NCBI RefSeq assembly: GCF_028554725.1
Contig: NC_071670.1
Location: forward strand, 22,252,001 to 22,316,000
Source of the DNA: Zeugodacus cucurbitae
Lineage: Eukaryota > Arthropoda > Insecta > Diptera > Tephritidae
Direction: 5' to 3'
DNA: 64,000 nucleotides
Shown: in pieces, positions 52,341 through 64,000 of the stretch
Position numbering within the stretch: the first letter of the stretch is position 1
Layout: the number at the start of each line of letters is the position of its first letter
Made by a program: the position numbers and the translations under genes
The notes under the pieces: generated by a model
What the model was told of the DNA's origin: nothing
The model's database searches: none
Seen by the model: the letters and a program-made list of their open reading frames with translations, nothing else

Positions 52341-55300
52341 TTTTATTTTTAATATTCAACTTGCAAGAAAGTGAACTTTGATCTTAAATGTGATAAAATA
52401 CGAAAAAAATGATTATGAATTTATGTTCTTTATGTTTTTATTTGTCAATATTCAACTTGCACGAAAGTGAACTTTTATCTTAAATCTGATAAAATGTAAA
52501 ATAAATGATTATGAATAAATGTTCTTTATGTTTCCAGTTGTCGATAAACAACTTGCAAGAAAGCGAACTTTGATCTTAAATGTGATAAAATAAAAAATTA
52601 ATGATTATGAATAAATGTTCTTTATGTTTTCGTTTGTCAATATTCAACTTGCAAGAATGTGAACTTGATCATAAATCTGATAAAAATACAAAATAAATGA
52701 TTATGAGTAAACATTCTTTATGTTTTTATTTGTCGATATTTAACTTGCAAGAAAGTGAACTTGATCATAAATCTGATAAAAATACAAAATAAATGATTAT
52801 GAATAAAGATTCTTTATGCTTTTATTTGTCGATATTCAGCTTGCAAGAAAAGGAACTTTGATCTTAAATGTGATAAAATACAAAATAAATGATTATGAAT
52901 AAATGTTCTTTATGTTTTTATTTGTCAATATTCAACTTGCAAGAATGTGAACTTGATCATAAATCTGATAAAAATACAAAATAAATGATTATGAATAAAC
53001 ATTCTTTATGTTTCTATTTGTCGATAAACAACTTGCAAGAAAGTGAACTTTGATATTAAATGTGATAAAATACAAAATAAATGATTATGAATAAACATTC
53101 TTTATGTTTTTATTTGTCGATATTTAACTTGCAGGAAAGTGAACTTTTATCTTACATGTGATAAAATACAAAATAAATGATTATGAATAAATGTTCTTTA
53201 TGTTTCCAGTTGTCGATAAACAACTTGCAAGAAAGTGAACTTTGATCTTAAATGTGATAAAATACAAAATAAATGATTATGAATAAATGTTCTTTATATT
53301 TTTGTTTGTCAATATTCAACTTGCAAGAATGTGAACTTGATCATAAATCTGATAAAAATACAAAATAAATGATTATGAGTAAACATTCTTTATGTTTTTA
53401 TTTGTCGATATTTAACTTGCAAGAAAGTGAACTTGATCATAAATCTGATAAAAATACAAAATAAATGATTATGAGTAAACATTCTTTATGTTTTTATTTG
53501 TCGATATTCAACTTTCACGAAAGTGAACTTTTATCTTAAATCTGATAAAATATGAAATAAATGATTATGAATAAATGTTCTTTATGTTTCCAGTTGTCGA
53601 TAAACAACTTGCAAGAAAGTGAACTTTGATCTTAAATGTGATAAAATACAAAATAAATGATTATGAATAAATGTTCTTTATGTTTTTATTTGTCAATATT
53701 CAACTTGCAAGAATTTGAACTTGATCATAAATCTGATAAAAAATACAAAATAAATGATTATGAATAAACATTCTTTATGTTTTTATTTGTCGATAAACAA
53801 CTTGCAAGAATGTGAACTTTGATATTAAATGTGATAAAATACAAAATAAATGATTATGAATAAACATTCTTTATGTTTTTATTTGTCGGTATTTAACTTG
53901 CATTAAAGTAAACTTTTATCTTACATGTGATAAAATACAAAATAAATGATTATGAATAAACATTCTTTATGTTTTTATTTGTCGATATTCAACTTGCAGG
54001 AAAGTGAACTTTGATATTAAATGTGATAAAATACAAAATAAATGATTATGAATAAACATTCTTTATGTTTTTATTTGTCGGTATTTAACTTGCGGAAAAG
54101 TGAACTTTTATCTTACATGTGATAAAATACAAAATAAATGATTATGAATAAATGTTCTTTATGTTTTTATTTGTCGATAAACAACTTGCAACAAAGCGAA
54201 CTTTGATCTTAAAAGTGATAAAATACAAAATAAATGATTATGAATAAATGTTCTTTATGTTTTTATTTGTCAATATTCAACTTGCAAGAATGTGAACTTG
54301 ATCATAAATCTGATAAAATACAAAATAAATGATTATGAATAAACATTCTTTACGTTTTTATTTTTAATATTCAACTTGCAAGAAAGTGAACTTTGATCTT
54401 AAATGTGATAAAATACGAAAAAAATGATTATGAATTTATGTTCTTTATGTTTTTATTTGTCAATATTCAATTTGCACGAAAGTGAACTTTTATCTTAAAT
54501 CTGATAAAATGTAAAATAAATGATTATGAATAAATGTTCTTTATGTTTCCAGTTGTCGATAAACAACTTGCAAGAAAGCGAACTTTGATCTTAAATGTGA
54601 TAAAATAAAAAATTAATGATTATGAATAAATGTTCTTTATGTTTTCGTTTGTCAATATTCAACTTGCAAGAATGTGAACTTGATCATAAATCTGATAAAA
54701 ATACAAAATAAATGACTATGAGTAAACATTCTTTATGTTTTTATTTGTCGATATTTAACTTGCAAGAAAGTGAACTTGATCATAAATCTGATAAAAATAC
54801 AAAATAAATGATTATGAATAAAGATTCTTTATGCTTTTATTTGTCGATATTCAGCTTGCAAGAAAAGGAACTTTGATCTTAAATGTGATAAAATACAAAA
54901 TAAATGATTATGAATAAATGTTCTTTATGTTTTTATTTGTCAATATTCAACTTGCAAGAATGTGAACTTGATCATAAATCTGATAAAAATACAAAATAAA
55001 TGATTATGAATAAACATTCTTTATGTTTCTATTTGTCGATAAACAACTTGCAAGAAAGTGAACTTTGATATTAAATGTGATAAAATACAAAATAAATGAT
55101 TATGAATAAACATTCTTTATGTTTTTATTTGTCGATATTTAACTTGCAGGAAAGTGAACTTTTATCTTACATGTGATAAAATACAAAATAAATGATTATG
55201 AATAAATGTTCTTTATGTTTCCAGTTGTCGATAAACAACTTGCAAGAAAGTGAACTTTGATCTTAAATGTGATAAAATACAAAATAAATGATTATGAATA

Positions 55301-56499
55301 AATGTTCTTTATATTTTTGTTTGTCAATATTCAACTTGCAAGAATGTGAACTTGATCATAAATCTGATAAAAATACAAAATAAATGATTATGAGTAAACA
55401 TTCTTTATGTTTTTATTTGTCGATATTTAACTTGCAAGAAAGTGAACTTGATCATAAATCTGATAAAAATACAAAATAAATGATTATGAGTAAACATTCT
55501 TTATGATTTTATTTGTCGATATTCAACTTTCACGAAAGTGAACTTTTATCTTAAATCTGATAAAATATGAAATAAATGATTATGAATAAATGTTCTTTAT
55601 GTTTCCAGTTGTCGATAAACAACTTGCAAGAAAGTGAACTTTGATCTTAAATGTGATAAAATACAAAATAAATGATTATGAATAAATGTTCTTTATGTTT
55701 TTATTTGTCAATATTCAACTTGCAAGAATTTGAACTTGATCATAAATCTGATAAAAAATACAAAATAAATGATTATGAATAAACATTCTTTATGTTTTTA
55801 TTTGTCGATAAACAACTTGCAAGAAAGTGAACTTTGATCTTAAATGTGATAAAATACAAAATAAATGATTATGAATAAATGCTCTTTATGTTTTTATTTG
55901 TCAATATTCAACTTGCAAGAATGTGAACTTGATCTTAAATCTGATAAAAATACAAAATAAATGATTATGAATAAACATTCTTTATGTTTCTATTTGTCTA
56001 TAAACAACTTGCAAGAAAGTGAACTTTGATAATAAATGTGATAAAATACAAAATAAATGATTATGAATAAACATTCTTTATGTTTTTATTTGTCGGTATT
56101 TAACTTGCATTAAAGTGAACTTTTATCTTACATGTGATAAAATACAAAATAAATGATTATGAATAAATGTTCTTTATGTTTTTATTTGTCAATATTCAAC
56201 TTGCTAGAATGTGAACTTTGATATTAAATGTGATAAAATACAAAATAAATGATTATGAATAAACATTCTTTATGTTTTTATTTGTCGGTATTTAACTTGC
56301 GGAAAAGTGAACTTTTATCTTACATGTGATAAAATACAAAATAAATGATTATGAATAAATGTTCTTTATGTTTTCATTTGTCGGTATTTAACTTGCAGGA
56401 AAGTGAACTTTTATCTTACATGTGATAAAATACAAATTAAATGATTATGAATAAATGTTCTTTATGTTTTTATTTGTCAATATTCAACTTGCTAGAATG

Positions 56500-57890
56500 T
56501 GAAATTTGATATTAAATGTGATAAAATACAAAATAAATGATTATGAATAAACATTCTTTATGTTTTTATTTGTCGATATTCAACTTGCAGGAAAGTGAAC
56601 TTTGATATTAAATGTGATAAAATACAAAATAAATGAATATGAATAAACATTCACTATGTTTTTATTTGTCGATAAACAACTTGCAACAAAGCGAACTTTG
56701 ATCTTAAAAGTGATAAAATACAAAATAAATGATTATGAATAAATGTTCTTTATGTTTTTATTTGTCAATATTCAACTTGCAAGAATGTGAACTTGATCAT
56801 AAATCTGATAAAATACAAAATAAATGATTATGAATAAACATTCTTTACGTTTTTATTTTTAATATTCAACTTGCAAGAAAGTGAACTTTGATCTTAAATG
56901 TGATAAAATACGAAATAAATGATTATGAATTTATGTTCTTTATGTTTTTATTTGTCAATATTCAACTTGCACGAAAGTGAACTTTTATCTTAAATCTGAT
57001 AAAATGTAAAATAAATGATTATGAATAAATGTTCTTTATGTTTCCAGTTGTCGATAAACAACTTGCAAGAAAGCGAACTTTGATCTTAAATGTGATAAAA
57101 TAAAAAATTAATGATTATGAATAAATGTTCTTTATGTTTTCGTTTGTCAATATTCAACTTGCAAGAATGTGAACTTGATCATAAATCTGATAAAAATACA
57201 AAATAAATGATTATGAGTAAACATTCTTTATGTTTTTATTTGTCGATATTTAACTTGCAAGAAAGTGAACTTGATCATAAATCTGATAAAAATACAAAAT
57301 AAATGATTATGAATAAAGATTCTTTATGCTTTTATTTGTCGATATTCAACTTGCAAGAAAAGGAACTTTGATCTTAAATGTGATAAAATACAAAATAAAT
57401 GATTATGAATAAATGTTCTTTATGTTTTTATTTGTCAATATTCAACTTGCAAGAATGTGAACTTGATCATAAATCTGATAAAAATACAAAATAAATGATT
57501 ATGAATAAACATTCTTTATGTTTCTATTTGTCGATAAACAACTTGCAAGAAAGTGAACTTTGATATTAAATGTGATAAAATACAAAATAAATGATTATGA
57601 ATAAACATTCTTTATGTTTTTATTTGTCGATATTTAACTTGCAGGAAAGTGAACTTTTATCTTACATGTGATAAAATACAAAATAAATGATTATGAATAA
57701 ATGTTCTTTATGTTTCCAGTTGTCGATAAACAACTTGCAAGAAAGTGAACTTTGATCTTAAATGTGATAAAATACAAAATAAATGATTATGAATAAATGT
57801 TCTTTATATTTTTGTTTGTCAATATTCAACTTGCAAGAATGTGAACTTGATCATAAATCTGATAAAAATACAAAATAAATGATTATGAGT
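56500..57890. repeat. Block repeated 6,011 bp downstream, copy 1
   Basis: TCACTATG at 56651 and the AAAGATTC monomer at 57318 recur at 62662 and 63329, both exactly 6,011 bp later, with the same monomers between them. The partner spans about 62.55-63.9 kb. Confidence 0.65.
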
Positions 57891-59269
57891 AAACATTCTT
57901 TATGTTTTTATTTGCCGATAAACAACTTGCAAGAAAGTGAACTTTGATATTAAATGTGATAAAATACAAAATAAATGATTATGAATAAACATTCTTTATG
58001 TTTTTATTTGTCGATATTTAACTTGCAGGAAAGTGAACTTTGATCTTAAATGTGATAAAATACGAAATAAATGATTATGAATTTATGTTCTTTATGTTTT
58101 TATTTGTCAATATTCAACTTGCAAGAATGTGAACTTTGATCTTACATCTCATAAAAATACAAAATTAATGATTATGAATAAATGTTCTTTATGTTTTTAT
58201 TTTTAATATTCAACTCGCAAGAATGTGAACTTGATCATAAATCTGATAAAAATACAAAATAAATGATTATGAGTAAACATTCTTTATGTTTTTATTTGTG
58301 GATATTTAGCTTGCAAGATAGTGAACTTGATCATAAATCAGATAAAAATACAAAATAAATGATTACGAATAAACATTCTTTATGTTTCTATTTGTCGATA
58401 AACAACTTGCAAGAAAGTGAACTTTGATCTTAAATGTGATAAAATGCAAAGTAAATGATTATGAATAAGTGTTTTTTATGTTTTTATTTTTAATATTCAA
58501 CTCGCAAGAAAGTGAACTTTGATCTTAAATGTGATAAAATACGAAATAAATGATTATGAAATTACGTTCTTTATGTTTTTATTTGTCGATATTCAACTTG
58601 CACGAAAGTGAACTTTTGTCTTAAATCTGATAAAATATAAAATAAATGATAATGAATAAATGTTCTTTATGTTTCCAGTTGTCGATAAACAACTCGCAAG
58701 AAAGTGAACTTTGATCTTAAATGTGATAAAATACGAAATAAATGATTATGAAATTATGTTCTTTATGTTTTTATTTGTCGATATTCAACTTTCACGAAAG
58801 TGAACTTTTATCTTAAATCTGATTAAATATGAAATAAATGATTATGAATAAATGTTCTTTATGTTTCCAGTTGTCGATAAACAACTTGCAAGAAAGTGAA
58901 CTTTGATCTTAAATGTGATAAAATACAAAATAAATGATTATGAATAAATGTTCTTTATGTTTTTATTTGTCAATATTCAACTTGCAAGAATTTGAACTTG
59001 ATCATAAATCTGATAAAAAATACAAAATAAATGATTATGAATAAACATTCTTTATGTTTTTATTTGTCGATAAACAACTTGCAAGAAAGTGAACTTTGAT
59101 CTTAAATGTGATAAAATACAAAATAAATGATTATGAATAAATGCTCTTTATGTTTTTATTTGTCAATATTCAACTTGCAAGAATGTGAACTTGATCTTAA
59201 ATCTGATAAAAATACAAAATAAATGATTATGAATAAACATTCTTTATGTTTCTATTTGTCTATAAACAA

Positions 59270-59310
59270 CTTGCAAGAAAGTGAACTTTGATAAACATTC
59301 TTTATGTTTT
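59270..59310. other. Monomer deletion junction
   Basis: GAACTTTGAT runs directly into AAACATTCTTTATG, removing about 45-50 bp of the usual monomer. The breakpoint lies in a short shared GATAA/AATAA stretch, compatible with misalignment between similar words. Seen only once in the window. Confidence 0.6.
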
Positions 59311-62300
59311 TATTTGTCGATATTTAACTTGCAGGAAAGTGAACTTTTATCTTACATGTGATAAAATACAAAATAAATGATTATGAATAAATGTTCTTTA
59401 TGTTTTTATTTGTCAATATTCAATTTGCTAGAATGTGAACTTTGATATTAAATGTGATAAAATACAGAATAAATGATTAGGAATAAACATTCTTTATGTT
59501 TTTATTTGTCGATAAACAACTTGCAAGAAAATGAACTTGATCATAAATCTGATAAAAATACAAAACAAATGATTATGAGTAAACATTCTTTATGTTTTTA
59601 TTTGTCGATATTTAACTTGCAAGAAAGTGAACTTGATCATAAATCTGATAAAAATACAAAAAAAAATGATTATGAATAAACATTCTTTATGTTTTTATTT
59701 GTCGATATTTAACTTGCAGGAAAGTGAACTTTGATCTTAAATGTGATAAAATACGAAATAAATGATTATGAATTTATGTTCTTTATGTTTTTATTTGTCA
59801 ATATTCAACTTGCAAGAATGTGAACTTGATCATAAATCTGATAAAAATACAAAATAAATGATTATGAATAAACATTCTTTATGTTTTTATTTGTCGATAA
59901 ACAACTTGCAAGAAAGTGAACTTTGATATTAAATGTGATAAAATACAAAATAAATGATTATGAATAAACATTCTTTATGTTTTTATTTGTCGATATTTAA
60001 CTTGCAGGAAAGTGAACTTTGATATTAAATGTGATAAAATACAAAATAAATGATTAGGAATAAACATTCTTTATGTTTTTATTTGTCGATATTTAAATTG
60101 CAGGAAAGTGAACTTTTATCTTACATGTGATAAAATACAAAATAAATTATTATGAATAAATGTTCTTTATGTTTTTGTTTGTCAATATTCAATTTGCTAG
60201 AATGTGAACTTTGATATTAAATGTGATAAAAATACAAAATAAATGATTATGAATAAACATTCTTTATGTTTTTATTTGTCGATATTTAACTTGCAGGAAA
60301 GTGAACTTTGATATTAAATGTGATAAAATACAAAATAAATGATTAGGAATAAACATTCTTTATGTTTTTATTTGTCGATATTTAAATTGCAGGAAAGTGA
60401 ACTTTTATCTTACATATGATAAAATACAAAATAAATTATTATGAATAAATGTTCTTTATGTTTTTGTTTGTCAATATTCAACTTGCAAGAATGTGAACTT
60501 GATCATAAATCTGATAAAAATACAAAATAAATGATTATGAATAAACATTCTTTATGTTTTTATTTGTCGATAAACAACTTGCAAGAAAGTGAACTTTGAT
60601 CTTAAATGTGATAAAATACAAAATAAATGATTATGAATAAATGCTCTTTATGTTTTTATTTGTCAATATTCAACTTGCAAGAATGTGAACTTTGATCTTA
60701 CATCTCATAAAAATACAAAATTAATGATTATGAATAAATGTTCTTTATGTTTTTATTTTTAATATTCAACTCGCAAGAATGTGAACTTGATCATAAATCT
60801 GATAAAAATACAAAATAAATGATTATGAATAAACATTCTTTATGTTTTTATTTGTCGATATTTAACTTGCAGGAAAGTGAACTTTTATCTTACATGTGAT
60901 AAAATACAAAATAAATGATTATGAATAAATGTTCTTCATGTTTTTATTTGTCAATATTCAATTTGCTAGAATGTGAACTTTGATATTAAATGTGATAAAA
61001 ATACAAAATAAATGATTATGAATAAACATTCTTTATGTTTTTATTTGTCGATATTTAACTTGCAGGAAAGTGAACTTTGATATTAAATGTGATAAAATAC
61101 AAAATAAATGATTAGGAATAAACATTCTTTATGTTTTTATTTGTCGATATTTAAATTGCAGGAAAGTGAACTTTTATCTTACATGTGATAAAATACAAAA
61201 TAAATTATTATGAATAAATGTTCTTTATGTTTTTGTTTGTCAATATTCAACTTGCAAGAATGTGAACTTGATCATAAATCTGATAAAAATACAAAATAAA
61301 TGATTATGAGTAAACATTCTTTATGTTTTTATTTGTGGATATTTAACTTGCAAGATAGTGAACTTGATCATAAATCTGATAAAAATACAAAATAAATGAT
61401 TATGAATAAACATTCTTTATGTTTCTATTTGTCGATAAACAACTTGCAAGAAAGTGAACTTTGATCTTAAATGTGATAAAATGCAAAGTAAATGATTATG
61501 AATAAATGTTTTTTATGTTTTTATTTTTAATATTCAACTCGCAAGAAAGTGAACTTTGATCTTAAATGTGATAAAATACGAAATAAATGATTATGAAATT
61601 ACGTTCTTTATGTTTTTATTTGTCGATATTCAACTTGCACGAAAGTGAACTTTTGTCTTAAATCTGATAAAATATAAAATAAATGATAATGAATAAATGT
61701 TCTTTATGTTTCCAGTTGTCGATAAACAACTCGCAAGAAAGTGAACTTTGATCTTAAATGTGATAAAATACGAAATAAATGATTATGAAATTATGTTCTT
61801 TATGTTTTTATTTGTCGATATTCAACTTTCACGAAAGTGAACTTTTATCTTAAATCTGATTAAATATGAAATAAATGATTATGAATAAATGTTCTTTATG
61901 TTTCCAGTTGTCGATAAACAACTTGCAAGAATTTGAACTTGATCATAAATCTGATAAAAAATACAAAATAAATGATTATGAATAAACATTCTTTATGTTT
62001 TTATTTGTCGATAAACAACTTGCAAGAAAGTGAACTTTGATCTTAAATGTGATAAAATACAAAATAAATGATTATGAATAAATGCTCTTTATGTTTTTAT
62101 TTGTCAATATTCAACTTGCAAGAATGTGAACTTGATCTTAAATCTGATAAAAATACAAAATAAATGATTATGAATAAACATTCTTTATGTTTCTATTTGT
62201 CTATAAACAATTTGCAAGAAAGTGAACTTTGATAATAAATGTGATAAAATACAAAATAAATGATTATGAATAAATGTTCTTTATGTTTTTATTTGTCGGT

Positions 62301-62549
62301 ATTTAACTTGCAGGAAAGTGAACTTTTATCTTACATGTGATAAAATACAAAATAAATGATTATGAATAAATGCTCTTTATGTTCTTATTTGTCAATATTC
62401 AACTTGCAAGAATGTGAACTTGATCTTAAATCTGATAAAAATACAAAATAAATGATTATGAATAAACATTCTTTATGTTTCTATTTGTCTATAAACAACT
62501 TGCAAGAAAGTGAACTTTGATAATAAATGTGATAAAATACAAAATAAAT

Positions 62550-63900
62550 GATTATGAATAAACATTCTTTATGTTTTTATTTGTCGATATTCAACTTGCA
62601 GGAAAGTGAACTTTGATATTAAATGTGATAAAATACAAAATAAATGAATATGAATAAACATTCACTATGTTTTTATTTGTCGATAAACAACTTGCAACAA
62701 AGCGAACTTTGATCTTAAAAGTGATAAAATACAAAATAAATGATTATGAATAAATGTTCTTTATGTTTTTATTTGTCAATATTCAACTTGCAAGAATGTG
62801 AACTTGATCATAAATCTGATAAAATACAAAATAAATGATTATGAATAAACATTCTTTACGTTTTTATTTTTAATATTCAACTTGCAAGAAAGTGAACTTT
62901 GATCTTAAATGTGATAAAATACGAAATAAATGATTATGAATTTATGTTCTTTATGTTTTTTTTTGTCAATATTCAACTTGCACGAAAGTGAACTTTTATC
63001 TTAAATCTGATAAAATGTAAAATAAATGATTATGAATAAATGTTCTTTATGTTTCCAGTTGTCGATAAACAACTTGCAAGAAAGCGAACTTTGATCTTAA
63101 ATGTGATAAAATAAAAAATTAATGATTATGAATAAATGTTCTTTATGTTTTCGTTTGTCAATATTCAACTTGCAAGAATGTGAACTTGATCATAAATCTG
63201 ATAAAAATACAAAATAAATGATTATGAGTAAACATTCTTTATGTTTTTATTTGTCGATATTTAACTTGCAAGAAAGTGAACTTGATCATAAATCTGATAA
63301 AAATACAAAATAAATGATTATGAATAAAGATTCTTTATGCTTTTATTTGTCGATATTCAACTTGCAAGAAAAGGAACTTTGATCTTAAATGTGATAAAAT
63401 ACAAAATAAATGATTATGAATAAATGTTCTTTATGTTTTTATTTGTCAATATTCAACTTGCAAGAATGTGAACTTGATCATAAATCTGATAAAAATACAA
63501 AATAAATGATTATGAATAAACATTCTTTATGTTTCTATTTGTCGATAAACAACTTGCAAGAAAGTGAACTTTGATATTAAATGTGATAAAATACAAAATA
63601 AATGATTATGAATAAACATTCTTTATGTTTTTATTTGTCGATATTTAACTTGCAGGAAAGTGAACTTTTATCTTACATGTGATAAAATACAAAATAAATG
63701 ATTATGAATAAATGTTCTTTATGTTTCCAGTTGTCGATAAACAACTTGCAAGAAAGTGAACTTTGATCTTAAATGTGATAAAATACAAAATAAATGATTA
63801 TAAATAAATGTTCTTTATATTTTTGTTTGTCAACATTCAACTTGCAAGAATGTGAACTTGATCATAAATCTGATAAAAATACAAAGTAAATGATTATGAG
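62550..63900. repeat. Block repeated 6,011 bp downstream, copy 2
   Basis: Partner of 56500-57890. It continues to about 63.9 kb, near the end of the window. Small private changes are seen, such as TATAAATAAATG at about 63800. Confidence 0.65.
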
Positions 63901-64000
63901 TAAACATTCTTTATGTTTTTATTTGTCGATATTTAACTTGCAAGAAAGTGAACTTGATCATAAATCTGATAAAAATACAAAATAAATGATTATGAGTAAA

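Larger units (their letters stand above)
18160..64000. repeat. AT-rich ~96-bp tandem satellite array, right segment
   Basis: The same monomer family resumes in the middle of the monomer that the transposon split, and continues out of the window at base 64000, about 480 monomers in all. Variant classes match those left of the transposon. Between about 36 and 58 kb the same ordered monomer strings recur many times with few differences, suggesting this is the most recently amplified part. Apart from small junctions and truncated monomers listed separately I see no foreign sequence, gene or RNA gene here. The family has no name I can assign from sequence alone. Confidence 0.97.

Noticed and set aside
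59473..59679. 68-residue open frame in the satellite
   Set aside because: Same monomer class read through by changes of AAATAAATG to AAACAAATG and AAAAAAAATG. It is a repeat by-product.
18160..64000. A second transposon or gene hidden in the right array
   Set aside because: Reading through the whole segment, every stretch matches a monomer variant or a truncated monomer; no further non-satellite sequence longer than a few bases was found.

Overview
The window is almost entirely one tandem satellite array (about 78% A+T, monomer about 96 bp, roughly 630-640 monomers) interrupted once, at 15228-18156, by a complete 2.93-kb DNA transposon of the PIF/Harbinger superfamily. The array runs off both ends of the window. 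I see no cellular protein-coding gene, rRNA, tRNA or CRISPR array. The organism is an animal, most plausibly an insect: the transposon genes have four very short GT-AG introns (60-74 nt), both strands carry AATAAA poly(A) signals, and the two-gene Harbinger layout is typical of animal elements. A long homogeneous AT-rich array of this kind suggests pericentromeric, centromeric or other heterochromatic DNA, but nothing here proves its chromosomal position.

Layout. 1-15227: satellite, with a 2,547-bp block present twice in tandem (about 8.97-11.51 and 11.52-14.06 kb). 15225-18159: the Harbinger element with perfect 24-bp terminal inverted repeats and a 3-bp TTT duplication. Its two genes converge: a three-exon DDE transposase on + (15373-16736) and a three-exon Myb/SANT-like DNA-binding partner on - (16926-17944), separated by a 189-bp tail-to-tail spacer with poly(A) signals for both. 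In known Harbinger systems both proteins are needed: the Myb-like protein binds subterminal DNA and helps bring the transposase to the element ends. No stop codon or frameshift is visible in either spliced gene, so the element looks young and possibly autonomous. 18160-64000: satellite again, built from nested block duplications.

History that can be read from the sequence. The region around the transposon (about 7.7-19.56 kb) has a paralogue at about 24.3-30.75 kb. The left copy contains two things the right copy lacks: the 2,547-bp tandem duplication and the transposon. Subtracting these explains the marker offsets (16,566 before both events, 14,019 after the tandem duplication) almost to the base. 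Empty versions of the insertion site are visible at 23457, 29341, 33053 and 61032, which fixes the element boundaries and the TTT target duplication. Further block duplications (3.8 kb at 27-34.5 kb; 3.25 kb copied 7,195 bp apart at 37.7 and 44.9 kb; 5,755- and 6,011-bp offsets later; small 154-, 288- and 576-bp tandem steps) show a satellite evolving by repeated unequal exchange or amplification of multi-monomer blocks, not by a single fixed higher-order unit.

All spliced gene models and block boundaries were worked out by eye. Percent identities and exact breakpoints need alignment.
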